Source: Bacteroidales bacterium GP2
Lineage (GTDB): Bacteria; Bacteroidota; Bacteroidia; Bacteroidales; Muribaculaceae
DNA length: 10,016 bases
Assembly (NCBI GenBank): GCA_001701115.1
Contig: DAAJ01000116.1
Span: 1 to 10,016, forward strand
Reading direction: 5' to 3'
A model generated the notes under the pieces. That model was not told the origin of the DNA and ran no database searches. It worked only from the letters and a program-made list of their open reading frames with translations. Positions 1 through 7,350 of this stretch are shown piece by piece; position 1 is the first letter of the stretch; each line of letters begins with the position of its first letter. Both the position numbers and the translations under genes were made by a program.

Positions 1-7
1 TTAGTTA

Positions 8-15
8 TATCTTTG
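8..15 (+). promoter_or_regulatory. Candidate promoter -7 box for the blaI-like operon
   Basis: TATCTTTG matches the Bacteroidetes -7 consensus TAnnTTTG and lies 17 bases before the first start codon, giving a short A/T-rich leader. The -33 region would lie outside the window. A second match, TAATTTTG at 23-30, almost touches the ATG. The first is preferred because it leaves an ordinary leader length. No BlaI-type operator dyad (TACAnnTGTA-like) is visible in the 32 bases available. Confidence 0.5.
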
Positions 16-32
16 CTGCAAATAATTTTGTT

Positions 33-422
33 ATGGCTAAGAAGCGTGATAAAATAGTCCTCACTGAGAAAGAGGAAGAAATCATGAAGCTACTTTGGGA
101 ACATGGACCGCTTCATGTCAGGGAAATGCTGGAATACTACAGCGAACCCAAGCCGCATGTAAACACGGTATCTACAATCGTGCGCATTCTGGAGCAGAAA
201 GGATATGTTGGTCATGAAGCAGTCGGTGGTTCACACCGCTACCATGCATTGGCAAAAATGGAGGATTTCCGTCGCAAGACTTTCGGCGAACTGATAAGGA
301 ATTATTTCGGCAACAGTTACATGGGCGTTGTTTCGGCACTCGTGGAAGATGAAAAGATATCTGTTGATGAGCTAAAGGAACTTATAGACCGTGTTGAGCG
401 CGGAGAAAAGGAGAACGAATAA
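33..422 (+). CDS. BlaI/MecI/CopY family transcriptional repressor
   Basis: A 129-residue winged-helix DNA-binding protein of the penicillinase-repressor family (PF03965), close to the family's usual 120-130 residues. The N-terminal half (about 8-75) shows the family pattern: LTEKEEEIMKLLWEHGPLHVREM, with the recognition helix around HVNTVSTIVRILEQKGYV (42-59) and the wing near GSHRYHAL (66-73). The C-terminal half (about 78-125) is the dimerisation part, where staphylococcal BlaI is cut by its partner protease. Its stop codon overlaps by one base the start of the next gene, an M56 metallopeptidase, so the two form the classic repressor/sensor-protease pair. By family knowledge it should bind as a dimer at its own promoter and be inactivated when the M56 protein is triggered. 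The absence of a beta-lactamase and the exported genes downstream suggest an envelope signal rather than beta-lactam resistance; that is inference. Confidence 0.93.
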   Translation: MAKKRDKIVLTEKEEEIMKLLWEHGPLHVREMLEYYSEPKPHVNTVSTIVRILEQKGYVGHEAVGGSHRYHALAKMEDFRRKTFGELIRNYFGNSYMGVVSALVEDEKISVDELKELIDRVERGEKENE

Positions 423-1528
423 TGGCGACTCTATTCTATTACTCGGTTTTGGGCGGAATGCTATTGCTGGTGCTCTACATTGTGTACCGTTGGGCGATGG
501 CGTCAGAAAACCAGCATGGGTTTAACCGTGCGGTAATACTGGGAATTTACTTTGTTTCATTTGCCTTGTTCCCTATAGCGGATCTTTTTAAATCATGGGG
601 TAGCCACATGAATATGCAACCGATAAAAATAACCGGTTTCAATATGGCACCCAAGTTGGTTGATGCGTCATTGATGCCTAGAATATTACTGTGGGTATAT
701 CTTTGCGGGGTTGTGGTAATGTTTCTCATAACAATTAATAATTACCGCAAACTGATTCAAATTATCCGTAAAGGCAAGAAGGTTATTTGTGCCGGTCATA
801 CCATTATTGTCACTGATGATGAGAGCATTGCTCCTTTCAGTTGGATGAAGTACATAGTATTGTCCGGGAAAGACTTTAATAATGAAAGTGATGTGATAGT
901 TTGCCATGAGCGGCAGCATCTTCGGTTGGGACATTGGATTGATTTGCTTGTGGCACAGCTTGTGGTGATTTTTAACTGGTTCAATCCTGCCGCGTGGCTT
1001 ATGCGTGAAGAACTTAAAACCGTCCATGAGTATCAGGCAGATATGGGTGTGATTTCTTCCGGCGCAGATATGAAATCATATCAGATGCTTCTGATAAGCA
1101 AGGCAATTGGCAAAAAATTTCCAGGACTTGCAAACAGTTTGAACCATAGCAAGCTTAAAAAGAGAATCAATATGATGCTTTCAACACGCAAAAGCACGGT
1201 GTCATCTAAAATGCGTACACTGTTCCTGATTCCTGCAGTGGCTTTAGTGTGCGTTATAGTAAGTCTGCCAGTAGTGGGGAGAACTCTTTTTGATTTGCGT
1301 AAAGCATCTTTTGTGCAAAAAGAGTTTCCGCAGGACGTTTCAGTCATCAAGATAGATACCTCTGGTCAAGAAAGTTCAAAAATAGGAGAAACTCCGGTAA
1401 TATTTCTCAATGGAGAAGAAATTAATAGGGAAAAATTAGGAAAACTTAATCCCAATTCCATAAAGGATATAACGGTGAGGAAAGATAAAGGAACAGCTGG
1501 AAAAATTTATATCCGCACAAAAAAATAA
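422..1528 (+). CDS. M56 family (BlaR1-like) membrane metallopeptidase with plug-like C-terminal tail
   Basis: A 368-residue inner-membrane zinc metallopeptidase. Hydrophobic segments lie near residues 4-22, 35-55, 88-105, 171-190 and 265-286. The zinc motif HExxH is seen as HERQH (162-166), with the likely third ligand E203 in HEYQAD (202-207), typical of M56. The cytoplasmic protease domain therefore lies between the third and last membrane segments. The periplasmic tail (about 287-368) is not a penicillin-binding sensor domain as in BlaR1: it is short and ends with VIFLNGEEI (326-334) and NPNSIKDITV (343-352), which resemble a TonB-receptor plug strand. By family knowledge it should cleave or destabilise the BlaI-like repressor encoded just upstream, whose stop shares a base with this start. 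The ligand is unknown. A run of seven A residues precedes the stop. Confidence 0.9.
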   Translation: MATLFYYSVLGGMLLLVLYIVYRWAMASENQHGFNRAVILGIYFVSFALFPIADLFKSWGSHMNMQPIKITGFNMAPKLVDASLMPRILLWVYLCGVVVMFLITINNYRKLIQIIRKGKKVICAGHTIIVTDDESIAPFSWMKYIVLSGKDFNNESDVIVCHERQHLRLGHWIDLLVAQLVVIFNWFNPAAWLMREELKTVHEYQADMGVISSGADMKSYQMLLISKAIGKKFPGLANSLNHSKLKKRINMMLSTRKSTVSSKMRTLFLIPAVALVCVIVSLPVVGRTLFDLRKASFVQKEFPQDVSVIKIDTSGQESSKIGETPVIFLNGEEINREKLGKLNPNSIKDITVRKDKGTAGKIYIRTKK

Positions 1529-1546
1529 TTTTTTAAATATAATAAA

Positions 1547-2515
1547 ATGAGAAGATTAATGGTTGCCGCACTGCTTAGTTGCAGTGTAGCCGGGTATGCA
1601 ATTGCCCAGGATTTTAAGGTTGTGAGTAGCTCAAGCGTGCCCAAGAATGCAGTTAAAGCCACAAGTTTGGCAAAAACCTCAACCTCCCTTGACGAGCTGG
1701 TGGTGAGCAAGGCTGATTTCAACGATTCTAAGGTTTATGACCATTTTGGTGCCGGGCAATATGCTGCGCTGTATGACTATAATATCAACACAAAGACCAA
1801 ATCGGGTGACCCTGTAACGGAAACTTATGTCACAGCGTTGCGCATCGGTGAAAATGGCGCTATCTTCACTGACTATCTCACTTTTAAAGCTGATTCGATT
1901 TCAAATTCTGATATTGCAGCCGACCAACGGGCTGAAATTTTGGGCAATCTAAACGAAGTTGAATTCTTTTTCGTGCCTACAATTGTGCAGAATATTCCAG
2001 AAGGGACTATTACCACTACTGATCAGGCTGCAATAACGATTGCTTCATATGCAGAACCATTTGGAGAGATTGAATGGCAACTTACTGAGGAAACCGATAC
2101 TTTCGCAGGATTTCCCGTCACAGCGGCTGTCGGTTCCTACGGCGGACGTGAATGGAAAGCTTGGTTTACCGAAGAGATTCCTGTTGCATTCGGTCCCTGG
2201 AAGCTTACCGGACTACCCGGTCTCATCCTCAAGGCGCAAGATAGTGAGGGACTCCATGAATTCAAGCTCATTTCATTCACAAAGAGTGATGTGCCGTTAG
2301 CTTTGAAGAAAAACGCATCCACTGTGAAAACCGACCGTGCGAAATTTATTGAGATGAAAAATCGCACCGGACAGAATCCAATGAGTTCTATTAACCCGAC
2401 CTCAATTTCAGAAATGACCGTTATCCGAACTAAGGGCGGAGGCTCCACTCTGATTATAAATGGGGTTCCGTTGCGTATGCCGGTCAACACCTACATACCT
2501 CTTGAATTGAAATGA
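1547..2515 (+). CDS. GLPGLI family exported protein
   Basis: A 322-residue protein with a clear signal peptide: MRR, a hydrophobic stretch to about residue 19 and likely cleavage around A20/Q21. The family-defining motif GLPGLI is at 222-227, within GPWKLTGLPGLILKAQD. The function of this Bacteroidetes family is not established; members are envelope proteins often found beside outer-membrane receptor-like genes, as here. The middle region reads YEPFGEIEWQLT-like and EWKAWFTEEIPVAFGPW (202-218), usual for the family. The C-terminus carries NPTSISEMTV (283-292), similar to the tail of the upstream M56 protein. The start ATG at 1547 follows an 18-base gap of only A and T with no Shine-Dalgarno site, acceptable in this phylum. 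The gene overlaps the next one by 4 bases (ATGA), suggesting coupled translation. Identity of the family is secure; its role is not. Confidence 0.88.
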   Translation: MRRLMVAALLSCSVAGYAIAQDFKVVSSSSVPKNAVKATSLAKTSTSLDELVVSKADFNDSKVYDHFGAGQYAALYDYNINTKTKSGDPVTETYVTALRIGENGAIFTDYLTFKADSISNSDIAADQRAEILGNLNEVEFFFVPTIVQNIPEGTITTTDQAAITIASYAEPFGEIEWQLTEETDTFAGFPVTAAVGSYGGREWKAWFTEEIPVAFGPWKLTGLPGLILKAQDSEGLHEFKLISFTKSDVPLALKKNASTVKTDRAKFIEMKNRTGQNPMSSINPTSISEMTVIRTKGGGSTLIINGVPLRMPVNTYIPLELK

Positions 2516-5094
2516 CACGTTTGTTAGCAATATTGTTGCTATCTATTGCTTTTGCTGCCGCAGGGCAGCAAAAGGATATTAGCGGAACTGTAACCAATGC
2601 TGATGGTGAGCCTTTGTCTGGAGTCACGGTGAAAATTTTCAGTGGAAACAGGCTGCGGACATTTGCGCGCACCACCAGCAGTGGCAAATACTTGCTCAAA
2701 TTGCCGGAAGGCGATTCGCTCACAATGCGTTTTGAGCGTATGTCCTATGCTAAATTAGAATGTCCGGTACCGTCTACCTCACCGTTTGATGTAAAAATGA
2801 CGGTTGCGCCCACAGAGATCAGGGAGGTTGTTGTAAGTGCTCCGTCCGTTAAAATGCGTGGAGATACACTATCCTTCAATGTAGCCTCATTTATTGGCAA
2901 AGGAGATGTATCGCTTGAAGATGCACTGAAGAAAATCCCGGGAATTACAGTCGGTGCCACTGGAGCAATAAAATACCTTGGTCGCGACATCAGCAACTTT
3001 TATGTTGAAGGGCTGGATATGCTTGGAGGACGCTATTCGCTTGCTACCAGAAGCCTTCCTGCGGAGTATGTCAGTACGGTTGAGGTTCTCTCCAACCACA
3101 AGGAGCGCAAGATGGATGCAGCAAAGCATAGTGACGATGTTGCTTTGAATGTGAAATTGAAATCAACGGCAAAAATACGTCCGGTTGGTACATACGAAGG
3201 CTCGCTTGGCTATGTTGACAAGCGTACGCTTTACCGCCTTTCCGGCACTGCAATGGTTTTCCGTCCGAAAATGCAGACTCTTGTAAGTGTGAAAGGTGGA
3301 AATGTGGAAAGTTTTGCATCGTCAGATATGGTTGTGCACTATGGTGGTAATTCCGGTGGAAGCAAGGCAGCTGAAATATTGCCTGAACCCGGTGCCGGAG
3401 GTGCGCCGGTGGCAAAGAGCCGTTATGATAATGTAAGGGATTGGCTTGTCAGCGCCAATACTATAGTTAAAACAGCTAAGGATGCGACTTTACGGGTAAA
3501 TGCAGCATATACAGCTTCTCACAATGATTTCTCCTATTCCACCGTTACAAATTATTTTACCGGTGGAGATGCGCTGAGCATAGAAGAAATTATTTCTCCG
3601 TCATCGTCTGCATCAAAACCTTCCCTTGAGGTGGATTACACCCAAAACAGCGACAATAAGTACGTAAGGAATACACTTAAAGCATCCGGCGAAATTTCCC
3701 ACCAGGAACTGTCGGTTGTTAATAATGGAGTGCCACTTGAGCAAAAAAGGCGTTTCAGGAGTGTGAATATTAGTGACTATTTCCAGTATTCCACCAAAAT
3801 CGGAACAAAGGAGTGGAATTTTGAAACTAATATTAATTTTAATAACTCACCCCTGACGAAGCTCGGCATATCAGGAGGGGAGGGGTATTCTAATGAACTT
3901 AGCAGCCAGAGTGTGAAAAGTTCCACATTTGTCTTTAGGCAGCAAGCGTATGCATCTTGGCAAACCGGGCGGTCTACGATCTATTTGCCACTAAACTTAA
4001 AGTATGAGTATGATGATATATTCACCGGGCTGCATCGCAACGGTGGAGTGGAAATCAATAAATTATATGCTAATATAGGAGGTATTGGCGCTAATCCGAG
4101 CTACCATTATGAAATTCCGGGAAATAAACTCTCCATTAGGTTCATTTTCCCTGTAGCATTCAATATAATAAGAGGAGAGAATAAGGCTACAGGAGATAAT
4201 ATGGAGGTTGACCGTCCCACTATATCTCCATCTCTTTCACTTTTTTACAAGCTCAACGGTTACTCGGAGTTTACATTTAACACCTCGTATGATTCAAACA
4301 TAGGAGACATACTTTCACTTCTCGGAAATCCTGTTCAAACCTCCTTCAGGAACTTCACTGCACGTTCGGGTGTCATAGCAAAGTCTAATGGTTGGAGGGG
4401 AATATTAGGTTTCAAGTTCCAGCGTCCGTTTGATTACTGGTTTCTCCGCTCCAGCTTAAGCTATTCATCAACCAGACGCAACACTATCGGGTCAAGCTAT
4501 ATCACCGAGGGCGAAACATATATGACGGATATACTTTCACCTAATACTACAGATATAGCAGGACTTTCCGTAAACATGTCAAAGACATTTCAGCGCATAC
4601 ACACTAAAATTGATTTGAATGCCTCCGGTTCTTGGTCCAGAAGAGAGACAATCCAGCAGGATATACCTGTAAGGTATTACGGACGGAGCATTTCAGCGGG
4701 AATCGAATTAAACTGTACTCCCGCAAAATGGATGAATTTTCGCTGGACTCCTACCGTTAGCCATATTATCTCCTCTTATTTGGGTAACAGCAGCTCATAT
4801 ACCGATTTCGGAGAATACATTACCCTATCTTTCTTTCCGGGCGGAGGAGTTGAATTGAGGGGAATGCTTGAGCATATACGCAAGCCGATAAACAACGGCG
4901 TGTATAAAAACATGGCGCTGCTTGACTTCAAAGTTGTGTGGAAACATGGCAAATGGCGGTGGAACCTTGCATTGGACAATATGCTTGACCGGAAGAATTA
5001 CCGTTATACTGTATTCAGTGGTCTTGATACCCGCCATCTGGATTATAAGTTGAAGGGGCGCACTTTGGTTGCGAGCGTGAGCTTTACGCTTTGA
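2512..5094 (+). CDS. Outer-membrane beta-barrel protein with carboxypeptidase-regulatory-like domain and plug
   Basis: An 860-residue TonB-receptor-like outer-membrane protein. A signal peptide covers about 1-18 (LLAILLLSIAFAAAG). Residues 20-100 form a carboxypeptidase-regulatory-like beta-sandwich (DISGTVTNADGEPLSGVTV, then TTSSGKYLLKLPEGD). Residues 104-220 look like a plug: EVVVSAPSVKMRGDTLSF, then DALKKIPGITV, FYVEGLDMLGGRY and LPAEYVSTVEVLSN. The remaining roughly 640 residues have the alternating aromatic/polar pattern of a large barrel and end in an aromatic-containing strand (LVASVSFTL). I see no TonB box, and no SusD partner follows, so it is not a SusC glycan importer. The substrate is unknown. 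The 4-base overlap with the GLPGLI gene and the shared operon suggest the two act together in the envelope under BlaI/M56 control. It could be a TonB-dependent transporter or a structural or assembly barrel. Confidence 0.88.
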   Translation: MTRLLAILLLSIAFAAAGQQKDISGTVTNADGEPLSGVTVKIFSGNRLRTFARTTSSGKYLLKLPEGDSLTMRFERMSYAKLECPVPSTSPFDVKMTVAPTEIREVVVSAPSVKMRGDTLSFNVASFIGKGDVSLEDALKKIPGITVGATGAIKYLGRDISNFYVEGLDMLGGRYSLATRSLPAEYVSTVEVLSNHKERKMDAAKHSDDVALNVKLKSTAKIRPVGTYEGSLGYVDKRTLYRLSGTAMVFRPKMQTLVSVKGGNVESFASSDMVVHYGGNSGGSKAAEILPEPGAGGAPVAKSRYDNVRDWLVSANTIVKTAKDATLRVNAAYTASHNDFSYSTVTNYFTGGDALSIEEIISPSSSASKPSLEVDYTQNSDNKYVRNTLKASGEISHQELSVVNNGVPLEQKRRFRSVNISDYFQYSTKIGTKEWNFETNINFNNSPLTKLGISGGEGYSNELSSQSVKSSTFVFRQQAYASWQTGRSTIYLPLNLKYEYDDIFTGLHRNGGVEINKLYANIGGIGANPSYHYEIPGNKLSIRFIFPVAFNIIRGENKATGDNMEVDRPTISPSLSLFYKLNGYSEFTFNTSYDSNIGDILSLLGNPVQTSFRNFTARSGVIAKSNGWRGILGFKFQRPFDYWFLRSSLSYSSTRRNTIGSSYITEGETYMTDILSPNTTDIAGLSVNMSKTFQRIHTKIDLNASGSWSRRETIQQDIPVRYYGRSISAGIELNCTPAKWMNFRWTPTVSHIISSYLGNSSSYTDFGEYITLSFFPGGGVELRGMLEHIRKPINNGVYKNMALLDFKVVWKHGKWRWNLALDNMLDRKNYRYTVFSGLDTRHLDYKLKGRTLVASVSFTL

Positions 5095-5119
5095 CTCCGG
5101 AATCTTTTTTGTAATTTTG
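5090..5119 (+). promoter_or_regulatory. Bacteroidetes-type promoter directly before the LOG gene
   Basis: TTTG at 5090-5093 and TAATTTTG at 5112-5119 are separated by 18 bases, matching the -33/-7 architecture of the primary sigma factor of Bacteroidetes. The -33 box overlaps the stop codon of the preceding barrel gene. The -7 box ends four bases before the ATG at 5124, so transcription would start at or next to the start codon. This promoter separates the housekeeping block from the BlaI-type operon upstream. Confidence 0.6.
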
Positions 5120-5123
5120 CAGC

Positions 5124-5672
5124 ATGGAGCTGCAACAGAAAGCAATATGCATATATGGAGCGTCAAGAAGCAGTGTAGCGGATGTGTACAAGCACGATGC
5201 TTTTGCTGTTGGCGAGTTGATTGCCCGCAAGGGTTATTCTCTTGTGAGTGGAGGAGGTCACGGAGGGCTGATGGCATCCGCAATAGATGGCGCGCTCTCC
5301 GCAGGAGGTGAGGCGATAGGAATCTTGCCTGAGTTTATGGTTGAAAAAGAGTGGCAGCATCCTGCTCTCACCCGCATGGTCTTGTGTCCGGACATGCACA
5401 CAAGAAAACGCACTATGGCGGAGATGAGCCAAGGCGTTATCGCGTTGCCCGGCGGTGTCGGCACACTCGACGAGCTTATGGAAATTATCACATGGCGCCA
5501 GTTAAGCCTATATAAAGGCAATGTTGTCATTCTCAATACCAACGGCTTTTATGACCCGCTTTTTGAAATGCTTGACAAAATATGTAAGGAGCATTTCATG
5601 CGTATGTCCCATAAAAGCCTTTGGGAAGTTGCCTCAACCCCTGAAGAAGCTGTTGATGCTGTAATAAAGTAA
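5124..5672 (+). CDS. LOG family protein (TIGR00730-type, cytokinin riboside 5'-monophosphate phosphoribohydrolase-like)
   Basis: A 182-residue cytosolic protein of the LOG/lysine-decarboxylase-like family, full length for the group. It has a Rossmann-like start AICIYGASRSS (7-17), the nucleotide-binding glycine motif SGGGHGGLM (42-50), and the hallmark PGGVGTLDEL (109-118) containing the catalytic glutamate. Arginines at 94-96 (HTRKRT) fit the conserved catalytic/phosphate region. Characterised relatives hydrolyse the N-glycosidic bond of nucleoside 5'-monophosphates (AMP or cytokinin ribotides) to base plus ribose 5-phosphate; the bacterial physiological substrate is usually unclear. Older annotations calling such proteins lysine decarboxylases are incorrect. 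The start at 5124 is firm: an in-frame TAA lies at 5112-5114 and no other start codon precedes the first beta strand. The next gene begins 12 bases after its stop, so co-transcription is likely. Confidence 0.92.
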   Translation: MELQQKAICIYGASRSSVADVYKHDAFAVGELIARKGYSLVSGGGHGGLMASAIDGALSAGGEAIGILPEFMVEKEWQHPALTRMVLCPDMHTRKRTMAEMSQGVIALPGGVGTLDELMEIITWRQLSLYKGNVVILNTNGFYDPLFEMLDKICKEHFMRMSHKSLWEVASTPEEAVDAVIK

Positions 5673-5684
5673 TTAATATGGTAT

Positions 5685-6581
5685 ATGGGGCAGATTGAGC
5701 AAATATCATATTTGAACGAGGAACCGGATTTAGTTGTGATTTCGACAGACCCGGTAGATTCCGATATGGTTGCGCAATCCTCAAGCTCTGACAGTATATC
5801 GCATTCTCCCTTGATTGAGTACAGTTTGATAGAGGGGAATCTATGCCTATATGAAGATTTGCCTTCCGAACCGGGTGCATCATCTTTCCGGCAGGCTTAT
5901 GCTTCCGGTATTCCGGTTGAAGCAAGACCGTTGCTTCCCGGTTATGATACAGGCGTTGCGAGCATGGTTATCGGGGTATTCCTCCTTGTTGCTCTTAACC
6001 TAAGGCATTACTCCACCTTTATAAAAGGTTTTGCACGCGACCTTTTTTCAGTGAAGCTTCAGGATAATTTATTTGAGGACCATACTGTTACTGAAACAAA
6101 AGTAGTATTGTCGCTGGTTCTGCTGCTTTGCCTCAGCGAAGGGATATTGCTTAACGGTGTTGTCAGTATTCCGCTACTTGACGGTTTTTCACCGGCGGTG
6201 CCGATTGCGGCATTGACTGTCGTTGCGGGATTATATTATTTATGGCAGGTAATGGTGTACAATATTATCGGCTATACCTTCACTACCAAAGAAAAATCGG
6301 CGTTGTGGGTGCGCGGTTTCAATGCATCCCAGGTATTGCTGGGGCTTGTCCTGTGGGCTCCCGCCCTTATGGTTTTATTTGACCCCGCCATCTCGGAAAA
6401 TATGTTTATTGTGGGAGTTGGCTTGTACGCAGTGGCACGAATTATCTTTATTATTAAGGGTTTTAGAATTTTTCACAACAATATTTTCTCGCTGATATAC
6501 TTTATTTTGTACCTTTGCAGCCTGGAAATTATTCCGCTTTTTATAGCTTATAACATACTCCAATATCTGACACTTTCTTAA
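5685..6581 (+). CDS. DUF4271 domain-containing integral membrane protein
   Basis: A 298-residue membrane protein of unknown function. Residues 1-88 are polar, acidic and serine-rich (a serine cluster at 32-37), look disordered, and have no signal peptide. Hydrophobic segments follow near 90-106, 139-160, 171-198, 213-233, 240-258 and 268-292, about six helices. The C-terminal FRIFHNNIFSLIYFILYLCSLEIIPLF (260-286) is the conserved DUF4271 signature I recognise from Bacteroidetes. Family members sit just before hemD in many Bacteroidales, as here (18-base gap). Two ATGs lie close together; 5678 is out of frame, so 5685 is chosen. No catalytic motif is visible, and the neighbourhood (haem precursor synthesis, RNase P, YidD) gives no clear functional hint beyond a shared operon. 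Confidence 0.82.
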   Translation: MGQIEQISYLNEEPDLVVISTDPVDSDMVAQSSSSDSISHSPLIEYSLIEGNLCLYEDLPSEPGASSFRQAYASGIPVEARPLLPGYDTGVASMVIGVFLLVALNLRHYSTFIKGFARDLFSVKLQDNLFEDHTVTETKVVLSLVLLLCLSEGILLNGVVSIPLLDGFSPAVPIAALTVVAGLYYLWQVMVYNIIGYTFTTKEKSALWVRGFNASQVLLGLVLWAPALMVLFDPAISENMFIVGVGLYAVARIIFIIKGFRIFHNNIFSLIYFILYLCSLEIIPLFIAYNILQYLTLS

Positions 6582-6599
6582 CTATCAAACCTATTCCGC

Positions 6600-7349
6600 G
6601 TGGAAGTAAAGAAAATACTGGTATCACAGCCAAAACCTTCTTCAGAGAAGTCCCCATACTATGAAATTGCCAAAAAATATGGCGTTGATATAGTTTTCCG
6701 TCCCTTTATCAAAGTGGAGGGATTGACTTCTAAGGAGTTCCGTCAGCAGAAGATTGCAATTCAGGATTATACCGCAATAATTTTCACAGCCCGCACAGCG
6801 ATAGACCATTTCTTCCGCCTGTGCGAAGAGATGCGTATCACTATTCCTGATACAATGAAGTACTTCTGCACTACAGAGAGCATTGCGCTCTACCTGCAGA
6901 AATATACCGTGTACCGCAAGCGTAAGATTTTCCATGCCGACACCGGCAAACTTGCCGACCTGATTCCTTATCTGGTTAAGCATAACAAGGAGAAGTATCT
7001 TTATGCCGTTAGCGATGTGCACAAGGATGAAACGAGCCTGCTCGATTCAAATAAAATCAACTACACCAAGGCGATAATGTACCGGACAGTCAGCAATGAT
7101 TTCGGTCCTGATGAAAAGTTTGACTATGATATGTTGCTTTTCTTCAGCCCGAGCGGTATCGCCTCGCTGCTGAAGAACTTCCCCAATTTCGAGCAAGGGG
7201 ACATAAAGATCGGAACTTTCGGAGCAACCACCGCCCAGGCGGTAAAGGATGCGGGATTGCGCCTTGATATAGAAGCGCCGTCTCCTCAGGCTCCTTCGAT
7301 GACTACAGCTCTCGAGAATTATCTCAAGAGCGAAGAAGAAGAGGAATAA
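6600..7349 (+). CDS. hemD: Uroporphyrinogen-III synthase (HemD)
   Basis: A 249-residue cytosolic enzyme of the HemD family (PF02602), normal length. It would cyclise hydroxymethylbilane to uroporphyrinogen III, inverting ring D, the branch point of tetrapyrrole synthesis. The two-domain fold is visible as KKILVSQPKP (4-13), a first Rossmann-like half with AIIFTARTAIDHFF (59-72), and a second half with LLFFSPSGIASLL (179-191) and IGTFGATTAQAVKDAGL (204-220), ending SMTTALENYL. HemD sequences diverge strongly and few residues are diagnostic, so the call rests on overall pattern and context. The start is GTG at 6600; no in-frame ATG gives a sensible N-terminus, and the protein aligns by eye from VKKILVSQPKP. 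The tail is strongly acidic (SEEEEE). The next gene follows after one base. No other haem genes are in the window. Confidence 0.82.
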   Translation: MEVKKILVSQPKPSSEKSPYYEIAKKYGVDIVFRPFIKVEGLTSKEFRQQKIAIQDYTAIIFTARTAIDHFFRLCEEMRITIPDTMKYFCTTESIALYLQKYTVYRKRKIFHADTGKLADLIPYLVKHNKEKYLYAVSDVHKDETSLLDSNKINYTKAIMYRTVSNDFGPDEKFDYDMLLFFSPSGIASLLKNFPNFEQGDIKIGTFGATTAQAVKDAGLRLDIEAPSPQAPSMTTALENYLKSEEEEE

Positions 7350-7350
7350 T

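Noticed and set aside
686..1027. Long minus-strand open frames inside the M56 gene and similar ones elsewhere
   Set aside because: They are opposite to well-supported genes, have no domain pattern or start context, and are shadows of the plus-strand coding.
1519..1525. A7 run at the end of the M56 gene as a programmed slippage site
   Set aside because: It lies at the stop codon, and shifting frame would add only a few residues with no recognisable extension.
33..1528. Beta-lactam resistance regulators (blaI/blaR1 proper)
   Set aside because: There is no penicillin-binding sensor domain in the M56 protein and no beta-lactamase nearby, so only the family-level call is justified.
2040..2300. 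86-codon ORF inside the GLPGLI gene
   Set aside because: It is a second-frame shadow; the GLPGLI frame has a signal peptide and the family motif through the same bases.
2512..5094. SusC-type glycan importer
   Set aside because: No SusD gene follows, the length is short for SusC, and the plug is of the generic receptor type.
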